In this document: piece after piece, positions 40,305 to 53,255 of the stretch | Position numbering within the stretch: position 1 is the first letter of the stretch | Layout: every line of letters begins with the position of its first letter | From: Cristatella mucedo | Taxonomy: Eukaryota > Bryozoa > Phylactolaemata > Cristatellidae | Reading direction: 5' to 3' | Assembly (NCBI GenBank): GCA_009760855.2 | Contig: WPIO01000018.1 | Coordinates: forward strand, 6,555,501-6,619,500 | Length of the DNA: 64,000 nucleotides | Notes under the pieces: generated by a model | Databases searched by the model: none | What the model saw: the letters and a program-made list of their open reading frames with translations, nothing else | Told to the model about the DNA's origin: nothing | Translations under genes and position numbers: made by a program

Positions 40305-41700
40305 GAATTCAGCAGCATTTCGTGTGCCTTTAAGTCTATCGCTAGTGGTGATGAGATTTCTACTTTAAATCAGGCCCAATATATAAGCTCTTAGTTTTTA
40401 AGCGTGGCTATAACTTTTTCCTTACTTGCACAGCCATGTGAATAAAGTAAATAATTAAAGACTATGAAGTTTGTATAAGTTTTATAATAAATGAATATAA
40501 TAATAACCTATAAGCGTAAATTTCAGGTCTTGTCATCTGTAGTATGTTTCGTTAGGAGAGCTGTGCAAAGCAACTTAGGTCACTTGAGGTCACGGATCGC
40601 AAGCTCAGAGATGCGTTTGTAGCCCCCTAGGACCAGCGGCACTCTTCCTAGGAGGAACCCTGAAACTACACTCTTTAAAGGCGCAAGTTAAATACCTTCA
40701 ATGTGATTGTGTCTCCGTGCACATTATTTGAAAGTCATCGTAATAATAATACATTCGTATAGCGCCATCATAACTTCATTTTTTTCTAGGCATTTTACAT
40801 TTGCTATTAAGAAAGCATGATCAAATGGTTAGAGGTAGCATATTCAATGACAACAAGCATAACAGGGTTAGAGGTTACCCGCACAAGGTCAGCTAGTAAA
40901 TATGGTTAGTGGCACTATGCACAGTGTCAGCACGCATAAGCACAAAAAGAACGAATCGCACTGATCCAATCAAGAATTTTGTTCAACCGTTCTTTATTGG
41001 TTCCAATGCTTCAACTCAATGAAAAGCGGTTGAAGCCAATCTTGTCCTCTTGGTGGCTACTAGTATTCTTCGTTGGCTGTGTACCTGGACACTAGCAAGC
41101 CATCTCTTTGCCGGACACAATGGTGTCTATTGCAGGTGGCGGACCTGCAAAGAAATCAACTTCGTCTCCAAGTTCTTAAAACTTAGCTACCACAAAGTCA
41201 TTTGCTTGAAGTATTCGTCAGCCGATTGGCCGGCAGTTCAGCCGCAGCCAAATAAGCATCCTGTCAGCCACGTGATCATCAAAAGTCCAGCACCTGCCCT
41301 CACTGTGTCGGAATAATCGCATCACGGAAAGCTTAATCACAACCTGACGAGTAACTGCATGAAATCAGGTTCAAAATTTACGCTTTGTACGGAATTCTGG
41401 AGCCCCGTCACTTGAGTGACCGTAGTTAAGCACAGTGGTAGCTTTATGGTCTTGAATGTGTCAGCGCAGTAAATATCGCTTGCATGTCTTATGGACCTAA
41501 GCCAAAGAGCTGGCTGCCGCGGCCATAGCATATCGCTAAGATCTTACCCCCACTAATTCGGAAACCTAAAGGTCTAAAAGTCGTACAGTAAATTCTGTAC
41601 CAAAGTATTTGTGCAACGTCCTTCAGATTTAATCGCTGTTTCAATTCATCTTTGAAGCACGAGATACAGTTCATTTTTCAGAGTAAAAAATTCACCACTA
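40305..41700. repeat. 1.4-kb ancient duplication, copy 1
   Basis: Aligns in order with 53907-55450: CATTTCGTGTG/CATTTTGTGTG, GCGGCACTCTTC, AAACTACACTC, GTCTATTGCAG, GTCAGCCACGT, AAAAGTCCAGCAC and ACGGAATTCTG. Interrupted here by a LINE-A tip. Coding content unclear; the minus strand has an open stretch (FKDELKQRLNLKDVAQIL). Confidence 0.7.
40740..40978 (-). mobile_element. LINE-A tip inside duplication copy 1
   Basis: AATAATAATACATTCGTATAGCGCC, GGCATTTTACATTTGCTATT and three 3' UTR blocks. Absent from the partner copy at 54.3 kb, so inserted after the duplication. Confidence 0.75.
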
Positions 41701-42914
41701 GCAATGCTCAGGTTGTCGCATTGTAATCTTAGGGCCTATATTTAAGCAAATTGGGCCGACAGCTATGCTTATCTTCGCTACTACGGCGGATGAATGTGTA
41801 TCAACACTGCAAGCTTAGAATGTCAGTTCGGTGAAAACTCTGCGACAAGCCTGTCTCAGCTGACAAAGCTGCCATGAAACTAGCCGCTGACTCCTTCCAA
41901 GATGCACTATAATAAAGAGTTCATGACGAGCAAGAACTAGGCTGAGACAAGCGTGTGATTGCATGCAGGAGTAATCATACTTAGACCAGCATCACAAGCA
42001 AATGCAGAGCTTGCTGCTGAGCTGCTTGTTACCGTGACCCTCGGTTAGTATTTTGCAGTTAAACGTCGATAGGTTCTCATGAAAACACGCACAAACGGAA
42101 AAAGATTAACCAAACAAACAAAAGAAAGATCAACTAGAAAGAAAGTTTATTGACACATAAGGAAAGCTGAGCTGAGCAAAATCTGTAAAGCAAAACTTAC
42201 TCAAAAAATCTGCATTAACAGAAGCGCACCGTCAAACTTTTGGGAGGCTGCCCGGCTGTCAGGTCAACACTGAACTATAGAAAGGTACTACTAAGGAAAT
42301 CTTCAATTAGACTAAATCCCTTTCGTTTGCTCGCAAAGGCATCGGGCCTGGCTGCTGACCCATTTGTATTCTTGCAATACCTGTCAGTCATTCAGCATTA
42401 CGCTTGCCATCGGACTTATTCGCTTGCCTCAAGTTGCCGTTCGTGTCGCGGCCACGTTCTGACTGCTTCAGAGCTTTTCCGACGGACCCCAATAGTTGTA
42501 GAGGACTCCTCTGGCACACGACATAACTTCCAACCATCTGGAACGTCACCTCCAGCCCCCCTGCCCGGCTTAGTCGTGCGCCTGACGGAGCAGAAGCTTT
42601 CTTCCAGCATACTGTCGGCCTGATTTGACTTCTTCCTCTCCTTCTGATTCCTCTAAATTCATACTCTACATCCTCTTGTTCTTAACGGTAAATGAATGGT
42701 ACAGAACCTAACCAGATTTTCCCGCATTCGTGTCTTTTCTGCAAACCAGCACCAAGGTCTCATGGTAGCAGTACGCTCATGAATACGCCGGGAGTTTTGG
42801 TGCATAAGCAGTGGTTGCACCCATCACTCCTGTAAATGATGCAATAAGGCCAGCTGGCAGGCGATTTAAATGGCACATTAAGCAGACTCTCTGACAATAA
42901 ATTCACTGGAATAT
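41701..42914. other. Unannotated stretch with candidate ORFs
   Basis: A 127-codon plus ORF (42240-42623) and an overlapping 64-codon minus ORF (42610-42416) are present. Neither shows a recognisable domain. Confidence 0.3.
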
Positions 42915-44275
42915 TAATAATAATGCAATTGATAAAGTGCCATTAGAAAATTAAAGTGCCATTAGAAAAACTTAATTTCTTTCTAGGCGCTTTACATTTG
43001 CTGCAAAGAGAAACGCGGTTGAATGGTGAGCGCTATCATGCTTGAAAAACTACATAAATAACATGGTTAGGGGTGTGATGCACAGGGTGAGCATGGAACT
43101 GCGGTTAGTGGCAGCATGCACAGTGTCAGCACGCATAAGCACATCAAGGACGAATCACAGCGACCCACTAAATGCTGTCCTAAACAGGTGCGTTTTTAGT
43201 TTCTTTTTAAATGGGATCAAGTCAGGGGACGTTCTGACACAAGTCGGGAGTGAGTTCCAGGCTTAGGGAGCATACGAACTAAATGCACGGTCTCCAAAGG
43301 ATTTGAGGTTTGTACGAGGTATTTGTAGACTGTTGGATTTCGAAAAGCAGGTGGTACGATGCTTGGCCTGATGGGGGTATATCTAAGAGATAGGCTGGAG
43401 CCAAAGAATGAAGTGACCTAAAAGTGAGTGACAAAACCGTGAAGTCGATGCGTTGCTTGACTGGGAGCCAGTGCAGGTCGGCGAGAAGTGGTGTGATGTG
43501 GCAACAGCGACGCTCACGAGAGACAAGCCTAGCTGCAGAGTTTTGCACCATCTGTAAGCCCATGATTGCACATGCCGGAAGGCCAGCGATCTGAGAGTTA
43601 CAGAAGTCAAGACGGTATGTCACAAAAGCAATGGGTCAACTTAGATGTAGTATCCTTATCTAAATAAGCCCGAATTTGAGCAATTTTATGTAGCTGAAAG
43701 TGGGGAGACTTGAGTGTGGAGCTGATGTGGTCGTCTGACGAAAGGTCATTTTGGAACATGACACCTAGATTTACTGCATATTCAACAGGAGATATGCTGG
43801 CAGAGCCAATTTTGAGCGTCAACCTTTTCAATTTCTGAATTACACTGGGTTTGTCCATAACTAGTAAGTTGGTTTTACCAGTATTCAATTTAAGAAAATT
43901 TGTCGCCATCCGCGAATGTCATAAATACATGCACCAAGGGAGATGAGAGAATTCGAGGTGCTCGAATGCTGGGAGGGATCCAAATAAAGGTACAACTGTG
44001 TGTCATCCACACAGAAGTGAAAGCCTAGATTGTGCTTGGCAATCACATCAGCAAGAGGGAGAGTATATACGTGAAAAGAACCGAACCTAGCACGGAGCCC
44101 TGAGGTACCCCATATTTCAGAGGTACCTCGGATGATTTTTGTTCATTCACGTCAATACTCTGAAGACTGAGACAGGACTGAGATAGGACCTGAAAAATTG
44201 CAGAGCAGTGTCAGTGATGCCCCGACGAGATGAAAGTTGCTCTAGAACAACTTGGGAATCGATAGTATCAAGGCT
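42915..44275 (-). mobile_element. LINE-A, long copy (RT palm to 3' end)
   Basis: The minus strand reads from the RT block with GVPQGS and FCVDDTQLY (YADD changed to CVDD) through MATNFLKLNTGKTNLLVMDK, SASISPVEYAVNLGV, LDFCNSQIAGLPACAI and LPVKQRIDFTVLSLTFR, to the three-block 3' UTR and tail at 42915. A 20-base block near the tail (AAAGTGCCATTAGAAAA) is duplicated in tandem. Frameshifted. Confidence 0.87.
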
Positions 44276-45140
44276 TTGCGATTCTAATAGATGATGCTAT
44301 TGTGCGACCATCACTACGTGCTCGAAATTTTGGGTGTCGTTTTCGACCGCTGCCTCAATTTTAAAAGCTTCATTTAGAAGACCGATTCTACAGCAAGCCA
44401 TTTCGTCCGATCCCTATCCAAGATCAGGAGCTGTCTCCTTAGTTGCTTGTAAAAAATTTAACTAGCTCCCTAGTTATGTCTCGGCTTGATTATGGTAATT
44501 CCCTTTTGGCTGGGCTACCAAAGAAAGCTATTAGGCCCCTGCTGCTGACAATGAATATAGCTGCACGGCCAGTCTTCAAGTCCCAGAGGTTTGAGCACCT
44601 GACTCCTTTGCTAAAACAGCTAGGACGGATGCCGGTTGAGCAACTGATACAGAGCAAAGTTCTCACGCTGACACACAAGGCCCGCCACGGCTTGGCTCCT
44701 TCGTACCTAGCTGAACTGCTGCATCAGTTTCAGCCTGTTCGTGCCCTCAGGTCCTGTGTGGACAATAAATTAACTGTTTAATTCATTCCCCCGCTTAAAG
44801 ACCGTTGGCGACAGAAGCTTCAGCTCTGCAGGTCCTAGACTGTGGAACTCGCTTCCACAATTCTTACGCAACGACATCTACTCTCCAACTGCCGACTATG
44901 GCACATCTTTTTCAGCGGTCCTGAGCTGCTACTTCCATGCTACTCACCACCCCAACTGCTCTCCCGAGTCTGCTATGCTTCCCACTTTCTCTTTGTTGCG
45001 TGAGGCAAAGTCTGTTGGCTACCGAATGCGTACCGAAAGCCGCTTAGGCTGTGTGTTCGATATACAAAGCTCCCCTGCGTAACACCCACATGGTCTTTAT
45101 AACTTTGTGGAGTTACAGAAGGAGATACATTACATCGACT
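44276..45140 (+). mobile_element. LINE-B fragment abutting LINE-A
   Basis: Plus strand LVKNLTSSLVMSRLDYGNSL, AGLPKKAIRPLLLTMNIAAR, LTPLLKQLGRMPVEQ to CVDNKLTV, then out of frame to the 3' end GAAGGAGATACATTACATC. Its truncated 5' end meets the truncated 5' end of the minus LINE-A. Confidence 0.85.
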
Positions 45141-46085
45141 GCTTTCCGGCCTGGAGCTTAAATCAGCTCCAATGTAAATGGTGAATCCTGAATCATAACT
45201 ACCAACCTGTCTCAGCGTGCCGGGTTTTATAAGGCTTTGGCTATAAACTATTGCATCACAGCACGATCAGAAATAATTATCCGCAATAGTCAGGCTGGTT
45301 TCGCTGGTGTCGCCTTTTCAAAAACCAATCTGTATTTGTTAATCTACCCATGGCCCATTTTTCACTCGATCCATTTTACAGCACAGCTAAGTGGACTGAT
45401 TTAGCTGGTATGATTAAAGTTTGCCACTTTTTAACGCTAAGACTATATTCTTACTCCCCGATGGATAAAAAGGTCATCGATCTCCACGGGAATCGGATCG
45501 CTGCTGGGAATCATTTTAATAGGATTGAATTCGAAGTGAGTACCATAAACCCAGTATACACACGTAATTCTCTGGTAAAATACATGTATCATCAGGTACA
45601 TAGAATATTTCTAATACCGCCAGTATGCATCTCATCGTGCTTGGGCCCCACATAGGATTGCAGTGTCCAGTAATGACACAGCATTTGTATAGGCATCTGC
45701 GGCGGTTTTGCGGGGGCTCAAAAGCATGCACTAAAAGGCGATACATCTATTCCGCTGTCAAATTAGATCCCGCAGTAGTTTTTGTTACTGCTTTTTACCA
45801 TTAGCTGCTCGTTAATTCCTGCCCGATGCACTTCATTGAAAGCATTGAAAGCCTGCAAATGTCCGCTGCTGTCAAATAGCTTGTCTAACTTGTGGATACG
45901 GGCAAAAGAGTTCGATTTTCAGTTAAAATAGCTGCAAATACTTCGTGCATAACCGCAATACAAGCGACTCGTAATGCTCAACCAGAGGCCTGTCGGAGAA
46001 CAGATCCGCCTCCAGCAGAGCAATCCCGCCTCCCACTAGAGAGAGCCTCACAGCAATCCCGCCTCCAAGAGCTTTTTCCTGAGCT
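45141..46085. other. Unannotated intergenic DNA
   Basis: No element recognised. A 101-codon ORF at 45350-45655 has no recognisable domain. Confidence 0.35.
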
Positions 46086-47839
<1,754 letters not shown>

Positions 47840-47963
47840 TCTGCCATATTGTATTTGCTGGTGCTGTTCACCGTGGACCGGAAGGAGGACCCGACGAGGA
47901 CAAGCTAGACGAGGAGAAGGCATTCGAGTTCGACCGCGAGGTCGAGCTCGGCATGGACCTATG
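47840..47963 (+). other. Exon-like acidic coding fragment
   Basis: The open frame reads FAGAVHRGPEGGPDEDK then LDEEKAFEFDREVELGMD: acidic, with GAG/GAC/AAG-biased codons unlike the AT-rich neighbourhood. It ends within a few bases of the start of a LINE-A 3' fragment. No family recognised. It could be a real exon, or an mRNA piece fused to LINE-A by template switching. Confidence 0.35.
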
Positions 47964-47964
47964 T

Positions 47965-48229
47965 GATCACATTTATCACAGCATTTGGTGGGCCCACGTG
48001 ATTCGTCCTTTATGTACTTATGCGTGCTGGCACTGTGCATGCTGCCACTAACCACATTTGCATGCTGGCCCTGTGCGTGTCACTACTAACCATGTTGTTC
48101 TAGTTGTGCATCAAGCATGCTAGCACTAACCATTCGATCGTGCTTACTTTGCAGCAAATGTAAAGCTCCTAGAAAGAGACTGAGTACTCTGAGGGCACTA
48201 TACCAAGTGTATTATTATTACTTGCGTCA
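47965..48229 (+). mobile_element. LINE-A 3' tip
   Basis: ATCACAGCATTTGGTGGGCC, three-block 3' UTR, then GTACTCTGAGGGCACTATA and ATTATTATTAC tail. Confidence 0.8.
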
Positions 48230-48541
48230 GAACATCCCCTGACCTGACCACATTTAAAAGGAACCTAAAAACACACCTATTTAGGACAGCATTTAGTGGG
48301 TCCCTATGATTCGTCCTTGATGTGCTTATGCGTTCTGACACTGTGCATGCTGCCACTAACCACATTTGCATGCTGACCCTGTGCATGTCACCCCTAACCA
48401 TGTTATTCATTTCGTTTGTTTTTCAAGCATGATTTTACTTACCATTCAATTGCATTTCACTTTACAGCAAATGTAAAGCGCCTAGAGAGAGATTAAGTTC
48501 TCTGAGGGCGCTTTATCAAGTGAATTATTATTATTATTATT
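48230..48541 (+). mobile_element. LINE-A 3' fragment inserted in the preceding tail
   Basis: Starts CTTGCGTCAGAACATCCCCT immediately at the (ATT)n tail of the previous copy; ends GGGCGCTTTATCAAGTGAAT and (ATT)n. Well conserved. Confidence 0.82.
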
Positions 48542-48599
48542 AAAAGGGAGCTTTAACGTCTTTAGTTATATGAATGGCCCCAACATGTCCTTGCACCCA

Positions 48600-49020
48600 A
48601 AACTGTAGGGGACTCACTGCTAGGCCCGCACCCGGGCTTTTACCGGGAAATGGCTGCGGGTTTAACGCGAGCGGGTCGGCTGACGGACGACAAATGCCGA
48701 CGGAGTACCGCGAACGCCGGAACGCATGCGCGTAGGCCGCCGCAAGGGGGCGCGGGCCGAGATTCGCAGCCAGCGAAGTCTCTCCCGACCACGGACCGCC
48801 GGATAAAGGACGTTCTAAACGCCACGACCGACAAGTGAGCGTTGCAGCGCTCTGGCGAACTTTGCCCAGGGCATACCGTACCAGGCGGAACGCCGAGGGA
48901 TTACGCCTAAGAGCGCTATCGCTAACGCGGCAGTAGCCGGTTAATACTGGTCGCTGCGCCGACAGGCAGCTTCAATGGCGGACGCTTGGACATTCGTTAT
49001 AGGCTATTCCCTTAATTAGC
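48600..49020. other. Orphan CpG-rich island
   Basis: About 420 bp, very CpG-rich, between two LINE-A copies in AT-rich DNA. ORFs of 62-64 codons overlap on both strands and are likely compositional. No rRNA, tRNA or exon recognised. Confidence 0.5.
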
Positions 49021-49039
49021 AGGTGACTGCTGGGAGGTC

Positions 49040-49490
49040 GGATATTTACAGTCGGTGTAATCCTGTGCAGCTAGCCTTGTCTGTCTTGAGCGTCGCAGGT
49101 GTCACTTCACACCACTTCTCGCCGATCTGCAGTAGTGCCCAATCACGCAGAGCATCGACTTCAAGGTTCAATCACTCACTCTCAGGTCCTCTTATTCTTT
49201 GGCTCCAGCTTACCTATCAGATCTACTCCCCCATCAGGCTAACCATCGTACAACCCGCTTTTCTGTACGTATCCGTTTACCTTAACTTCGTAACAAATTC
49301 AAATTGTTAGGAGACTGTTCCTTAAGCACTCATGCTCCCAACGCCTGGAACTCACTTTCGAATTCCAGCACTGCAACCCCTAACTGGACGCCATTTTAAA
49401 GGAGGTCAACATGCATCTATTTTTGAAATCATTGACAATATTTATTGGGTCCATTTGATTCGTCCTTTGTCTGCTTATACATGCTAGTAT
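49040..49490 (+). mobile_element. LINE-A fragment without tail
   Basis: LPVKQRI-like blocks, LTYQIYSPIRLT-type reading and GGGTCCATTTGATTCGTCC; ends before the terminal hairpin. Confidence 0.65.
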
Positions 49491-49496
49491 AGTAAT

Positions 49497-49648
49497 ACTA
49501 CTACTAATATTAATAATACATTTGATATAGAAATCTCAGAGAACCTCATCTCTTTCTAGGCAATTTAGATTTGCTGCAAAGGCAGTACGATTGAATAGTT
49601 AGTAGTTGCATGCTCAATGACAACACGCATAACACGGTTAGGAGTAAT
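49497..49648 (-). mobile_element. LINE-A 3' tip
   Basis: AATATTAATAATACATTTG tail, then a diverged hairpin complement and GCAATTTAGATTTGCTGC. Confidence 0.65.
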
Positions 49649-50607
49649 AATAATAGTAATAATAATAATAATAGTAATGCACTTGATAAAGCGCCCTCAG
49701 AGAACATAGTCTAATTCTAGGTGCTTTACATTTGCCGTATTGGGAAATGCAATTGAATGGTAAGTAAAATCATGCCTGAAAAACAAACAAAATGAATAAT
49801 ATGGTTAGGGGTGACATGCACAGGGTCAGCATACAAATGTGGCTAGTGGCAGCATGCACAGTGTCAGCACGCATAAGCACGTGAAGGAAGAATCACAGGG
49901 ACCCACTAAATGCTGTCCTAAATATGTGTGTTTTTAAGTTCCTTGTAAATGTGGTCAGGTCAAGGGATGTTCTGACGCAGGTCGGAGGGAGTTCCAGGCT
50001 CTGGTAGTACACGAACTAAATGCACGGTCTCCAAAGGATTTAAGGTTTGGACGAGGTATTTGTGGACTGGTGGATTCCGAAAAGCGGGTGGTACGATGCT
50101 TGGCCTGCCGGGGTAGTATATCTGAGAGATAGGCTGGAGCCATAGAATCAAGGGACCTAAAAGTGAGCGACAAAACCTTGAAGTCAATCCATGGCTTGAC
50201 TGGTAGCCAGTGCAGGTCGGCGAGAAGTGGAGTAATGTGGCAACTGCAACGCTCACGACAGACAAGTCTAGCTGCCGAGTTTTGCACCAGCTGCAATCGC
50301 CTGATCGCACATGCTGGTAGGCCAGTAAGCAGTGAGTTGCAGAAGTCGAGACGGGATGTCACGAAGGCATGGACCAACTTGGACGTGGTATCCTTATCTA
50401 AACAAGCCCTAATTTTAGCAATGTTACGAAGCTGAAGATAGGCAGATTTGACTGTTGAGCTGATATGGTCGTCTAACGAGAGGTCGCTTTGGAATATGAC
50501 ACATAGATTTCGAGCTGATTCGACAGGAGATATGCTGGCAGAGCCAATTTTGAGAGTCAGCCTTTCCAATCACTGAATCGCACTGGATTCGCCCATAACT
50601 AGCACTG
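49649..50607 (-). mobile_element. LINE-A with longest intact C-terminal ORF
   Basis: Minus-strand open frame of 204 residues (50569-49955): LTLKIGSASISPVESARNL, LDKDTTSKLVHAFVTSR, LDFCNSLLTGLPACAI, LLADLHWLPVKPW, WNSLRPASEHPLT. The 3' UTR, hairpin and (AAT)n tail end at 49649. 5'-truncated before the RT catalytic motif. Confidence 0.88.
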
Positions 50608-50887
50608 GTTGGCATACAAATGTGTTTAGTGGCAGCACGTGGTTAGTGGCATTACCTACAAAGAGACAAATTATCTAAATTTACTGTAAAAATAATAATT
50701 TGTTAAAATTATTGTTACATGAAGAGATTAGAAAACGCTATGATACAGCACAATACTCTCTCGCTGCAAGTTAGCCCCTCCTCAGACTGTGCTGCTGTTG
50801 CAACACTGGGAGTAATCCTGTCGAAGGTTCGAGGTTCGCTCAGGAAGGGGCGGGGGTAGTTTGCACTGCCATTCCCTATTATCACGT

Positions 50888-50960
50888 CCAAATTGTAGGT
50901 CATGTAGGTCAATGTAGGTCATGTAGGTCAATTGTAGGTCATGTAGGTCAATTGTAGGCC
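50888..50960. repeat. TGTAGGTCA minisatellite
   Basis: Tandem alternation of ATTGTAGGTC and ATGTAGGTCA units, about seven half-units. Confidence 0.85.
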
Positions 50961-51145
50961 CTCTGTGACCTATGCTGCAGCCAACCTTTGCCCCACGTGA
51001 TCTCGCAATAAAGGACGGCTATTGCAGCTGGGCTACCAAACTCCTACAAGATTTCGGCTTCAGTTTTCCAATGCACGCGTTTATCGGCAGTGGCAGAACG
51101 AAGGATTAGGCTGTTTCCCAATGATTAGCATGCCATTTTTGCATA

Positions 51146-52066
51146 ACGATGATGATAATAGTAATGATAAAAATTGCAATAATAATTCATTTTTCTTGAA
51201 GAGAAATCAATCTGTTTGCAGGCAATTTGCATTAAAAATATATAATTCATTTATATTGCGCCCCAAGAGAACTTAATCTCTATTCAGGCGCTTCACAAAT
51301 ACCTCGGGGCTCGAGCCCACAACCTCAGCCAGGCCTTGGTAGGGGCTAGCACCTTAACCGCTGGACTAAACCAGCTCGTTTTACTGTAAAGTAAGCATAA
51401 TCTCATGGTTAGCGGCAACATGCTCAGCGAACAGGCATACAATAGTTAGAGGTGACATGCACACGGTCAGCATGCCAATATGGTTAGTGGCAACATGCGA
51501 AGTGTCAGCAAGCATAAGCACACTAAGGACGAATCACATTCACCCACTAAATGCTGTCATTAATACATGGTTTTCGTTCCTTTTTGAACGTCATAAGTCA
51601 GGGGATGTCGCGACGCAAGTCGGAAGTGAGTTCCGAGCTTTGGGATTATACGAGCTAAAGGCAAGGTCTCCAAAGGATTTGAAGCTCATATGAGGTAATA
51701 GGTAAACGGTTAGATTCCGAAAAGTGGGTGGCGTGATACTTAGCCTGGCGGGTGAGTAGATCTGATAGGTAGGCTGGAGGCAATGAATGAAGGGATCTAA
51801 ACGTGAGTGACAAAAGCGTGAAGTCGATGCGTTTCTTGACTGGAAGCCAGTGCAGGTCGGCAGGAAGTGGTAGAATGTGGCGACTGTAGCACTCACGACA
51901 GACAAGCCTAGCTGCAGAACTTTGCACCGGCGGTTAGCGCCTGATTGCAAAGGTCGGTAGGCCAGCAAGCAGTGAGTGAGAGAAGTCAAACGGGATGTCA
52001 CAAAGGCAGGAACCAGATTAAATGTGGTATCCCTGTCTAAACAAGCACGAATGTAAGCAATGCATG
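51146..52066 (-). mobile_element. LINE-A, split by SINE-1
   Basis: The tail part at 51146-51239 (GAAATCAATCTG, GCAATTTGCATTAAAA) and the body at 51381-52066 (TTTACTGTAAAGTAAGC onward) flank a SINE-1. The C-terminus reads MQSSAARLVCRECYS and LPVKKRIDFTLLSLTFR with frameshifts. Confidence 0.82.
51240..51380 (-). mobile_element. SINE-1 nested in LINE-A
   Basis: The minus strand has CTGGTTTAGTCCAGCGG (A-box) and GTGGGCTCGAGCCCC (B-box) plus the LINE-A-like tail. It interrupts the LINE-A tail. Confidence 0.88.
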
Positions 52067-52092
52067 GTATTGGCTACCGACTACCCTAGTCA

Positions 52093-52374
52093 TCAGATCG
52101 GCTCCTGCTGGGCTGCCTGGTTTAATGGGGGAGGACAGGAGGTCATTTTACTCATTCGCCACCGTTGTCTTATAACGTGTTCTCGTAAATTAGCTGCCGG
52201 TAGCTTAGGCGGCAGCCCAGGTATTGCTACCCACAACCAACCCTCCCATTCTTCTTTCATCCAATCCTGGGCGTTCGTCATCCGTTTTGCCGAGGCTTTT
52301 GCTTTTGGAATCCGGTAAACTATGAATAAGATTTTAGTGACCATCTCAGAATCTTTAATCCCCAGAGCCTGCAT
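52093..52374 (-). CDS. Candidate ORF, unknown (93 codons)
   Basis: MQALGIKDSEMVTKILF then RIPKAKASAKRMTNAQDW and MKEEWEGWLWV. Mixed polar/aromatic composition looks more protein-like than the shadows around it, and the frame stays open upstream as ESWSQNRH. No domain recognised; a retroelement gag-type fragment or an exon is possible. No splice signals fixed. Confidence 0.25.
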   Translation of the reverse strand: MQALGIKDSEMVTKILFIVYRIPKAKASAKRMTNAQDWMKEEWEGWLWVAIPGLPPKLPAANLREHVIRQRWRMSKMTSCPPPLNQAAQQEPI

Positions 52375-52820
52375 GTGCCGGTTTTGTGACCAACTCTCTA
52401 GGTACCTATAGGATTACAGGACTTTTTCCAATATAATCGAAGGGCTTTATGCGTTGCAGCTAAATACATGGTCATGCTTCCTTCACGTCGTTGTAATGTG
52501 CGTCGAAAGTGAGACTCTTTCCCGAAGGCTCACAACAATCATAACAGAATTATTATTAATATTAACCATGTTTTATCGCGGTACGTAAATTTGAATGGTG
52601 AATAACTAAATTTAGTCAGTTAATAATTTTTTAAATTCACGTATTACTTTTTTTGAATATCAGCGAACATAATTTTGGCCAATTTAGAAAGATCCAGTTT
52701 AAATTTCTTCCCTTATTAAGGCCAACTCGGACAGTATAACCTAACAGAAACATCTATAGCAGGTTCTAGCGGTCGCTTTCACTAGCCATCTGGGCTCCAG
52801 CATAAAATACTCTGACATAA

Positions 52821-53103
52821 ATGAGTTATTTTCTCATACGCAGCCTTCGAAGCTGTGGTTTAGCTTTTTTATGGTTTAGTTTTGTAGTTTTGCGGTTAGC
52901 TCTGGTTGCCCTTGCTCTATCAGCAAGCAAGCCGTATCGCGTTACCATGCTGTCACCACAGGGGCTCACCTGGCGTCCCTCACCCGGAGCCCATCCGAAG
53001 ATTCATGCCACAGCGAATAGTTGACTTGGACAAAGCTCTACCTGAAGGACCCCCTCCACCATGGCTAGCCAAGCGAATGTCCCAAGAAGACGGCGGCAAG
53101 TAG
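52821..53103 (+). other. Two overlapping small ORFs, unknown
   Basis: The frame 52906-53103 ends PQRIVDLDKALPEGPPPPWL then AKRMSQEDGGK, with balanced composition. The frame starting at 52821 has a hydrophobic stretch. Neither is identifiable. Confidence 0.25.
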
Positions 53104-53255
53104 GAGAGGTCGCAGGTGCAAGAGCTACCAGGTCTCAGCATGGCTTGACAGAGTCTAGAGCAAACTAAATCAACCATGCCTCTGTATGCCTAGCACAAGA
53201 ATGACCAGGCCACCCTTAACTTCGCCGTGACGGGTGTGTCCCAGGATGCATAGAT

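Noticed and set aside
43720-43750. CTGATG...GAAA resembling a hammerhead ribozyme core
   Set aside because: It is LINE-A coding sequence; other copies change the same positions and no matching third stem is seen.
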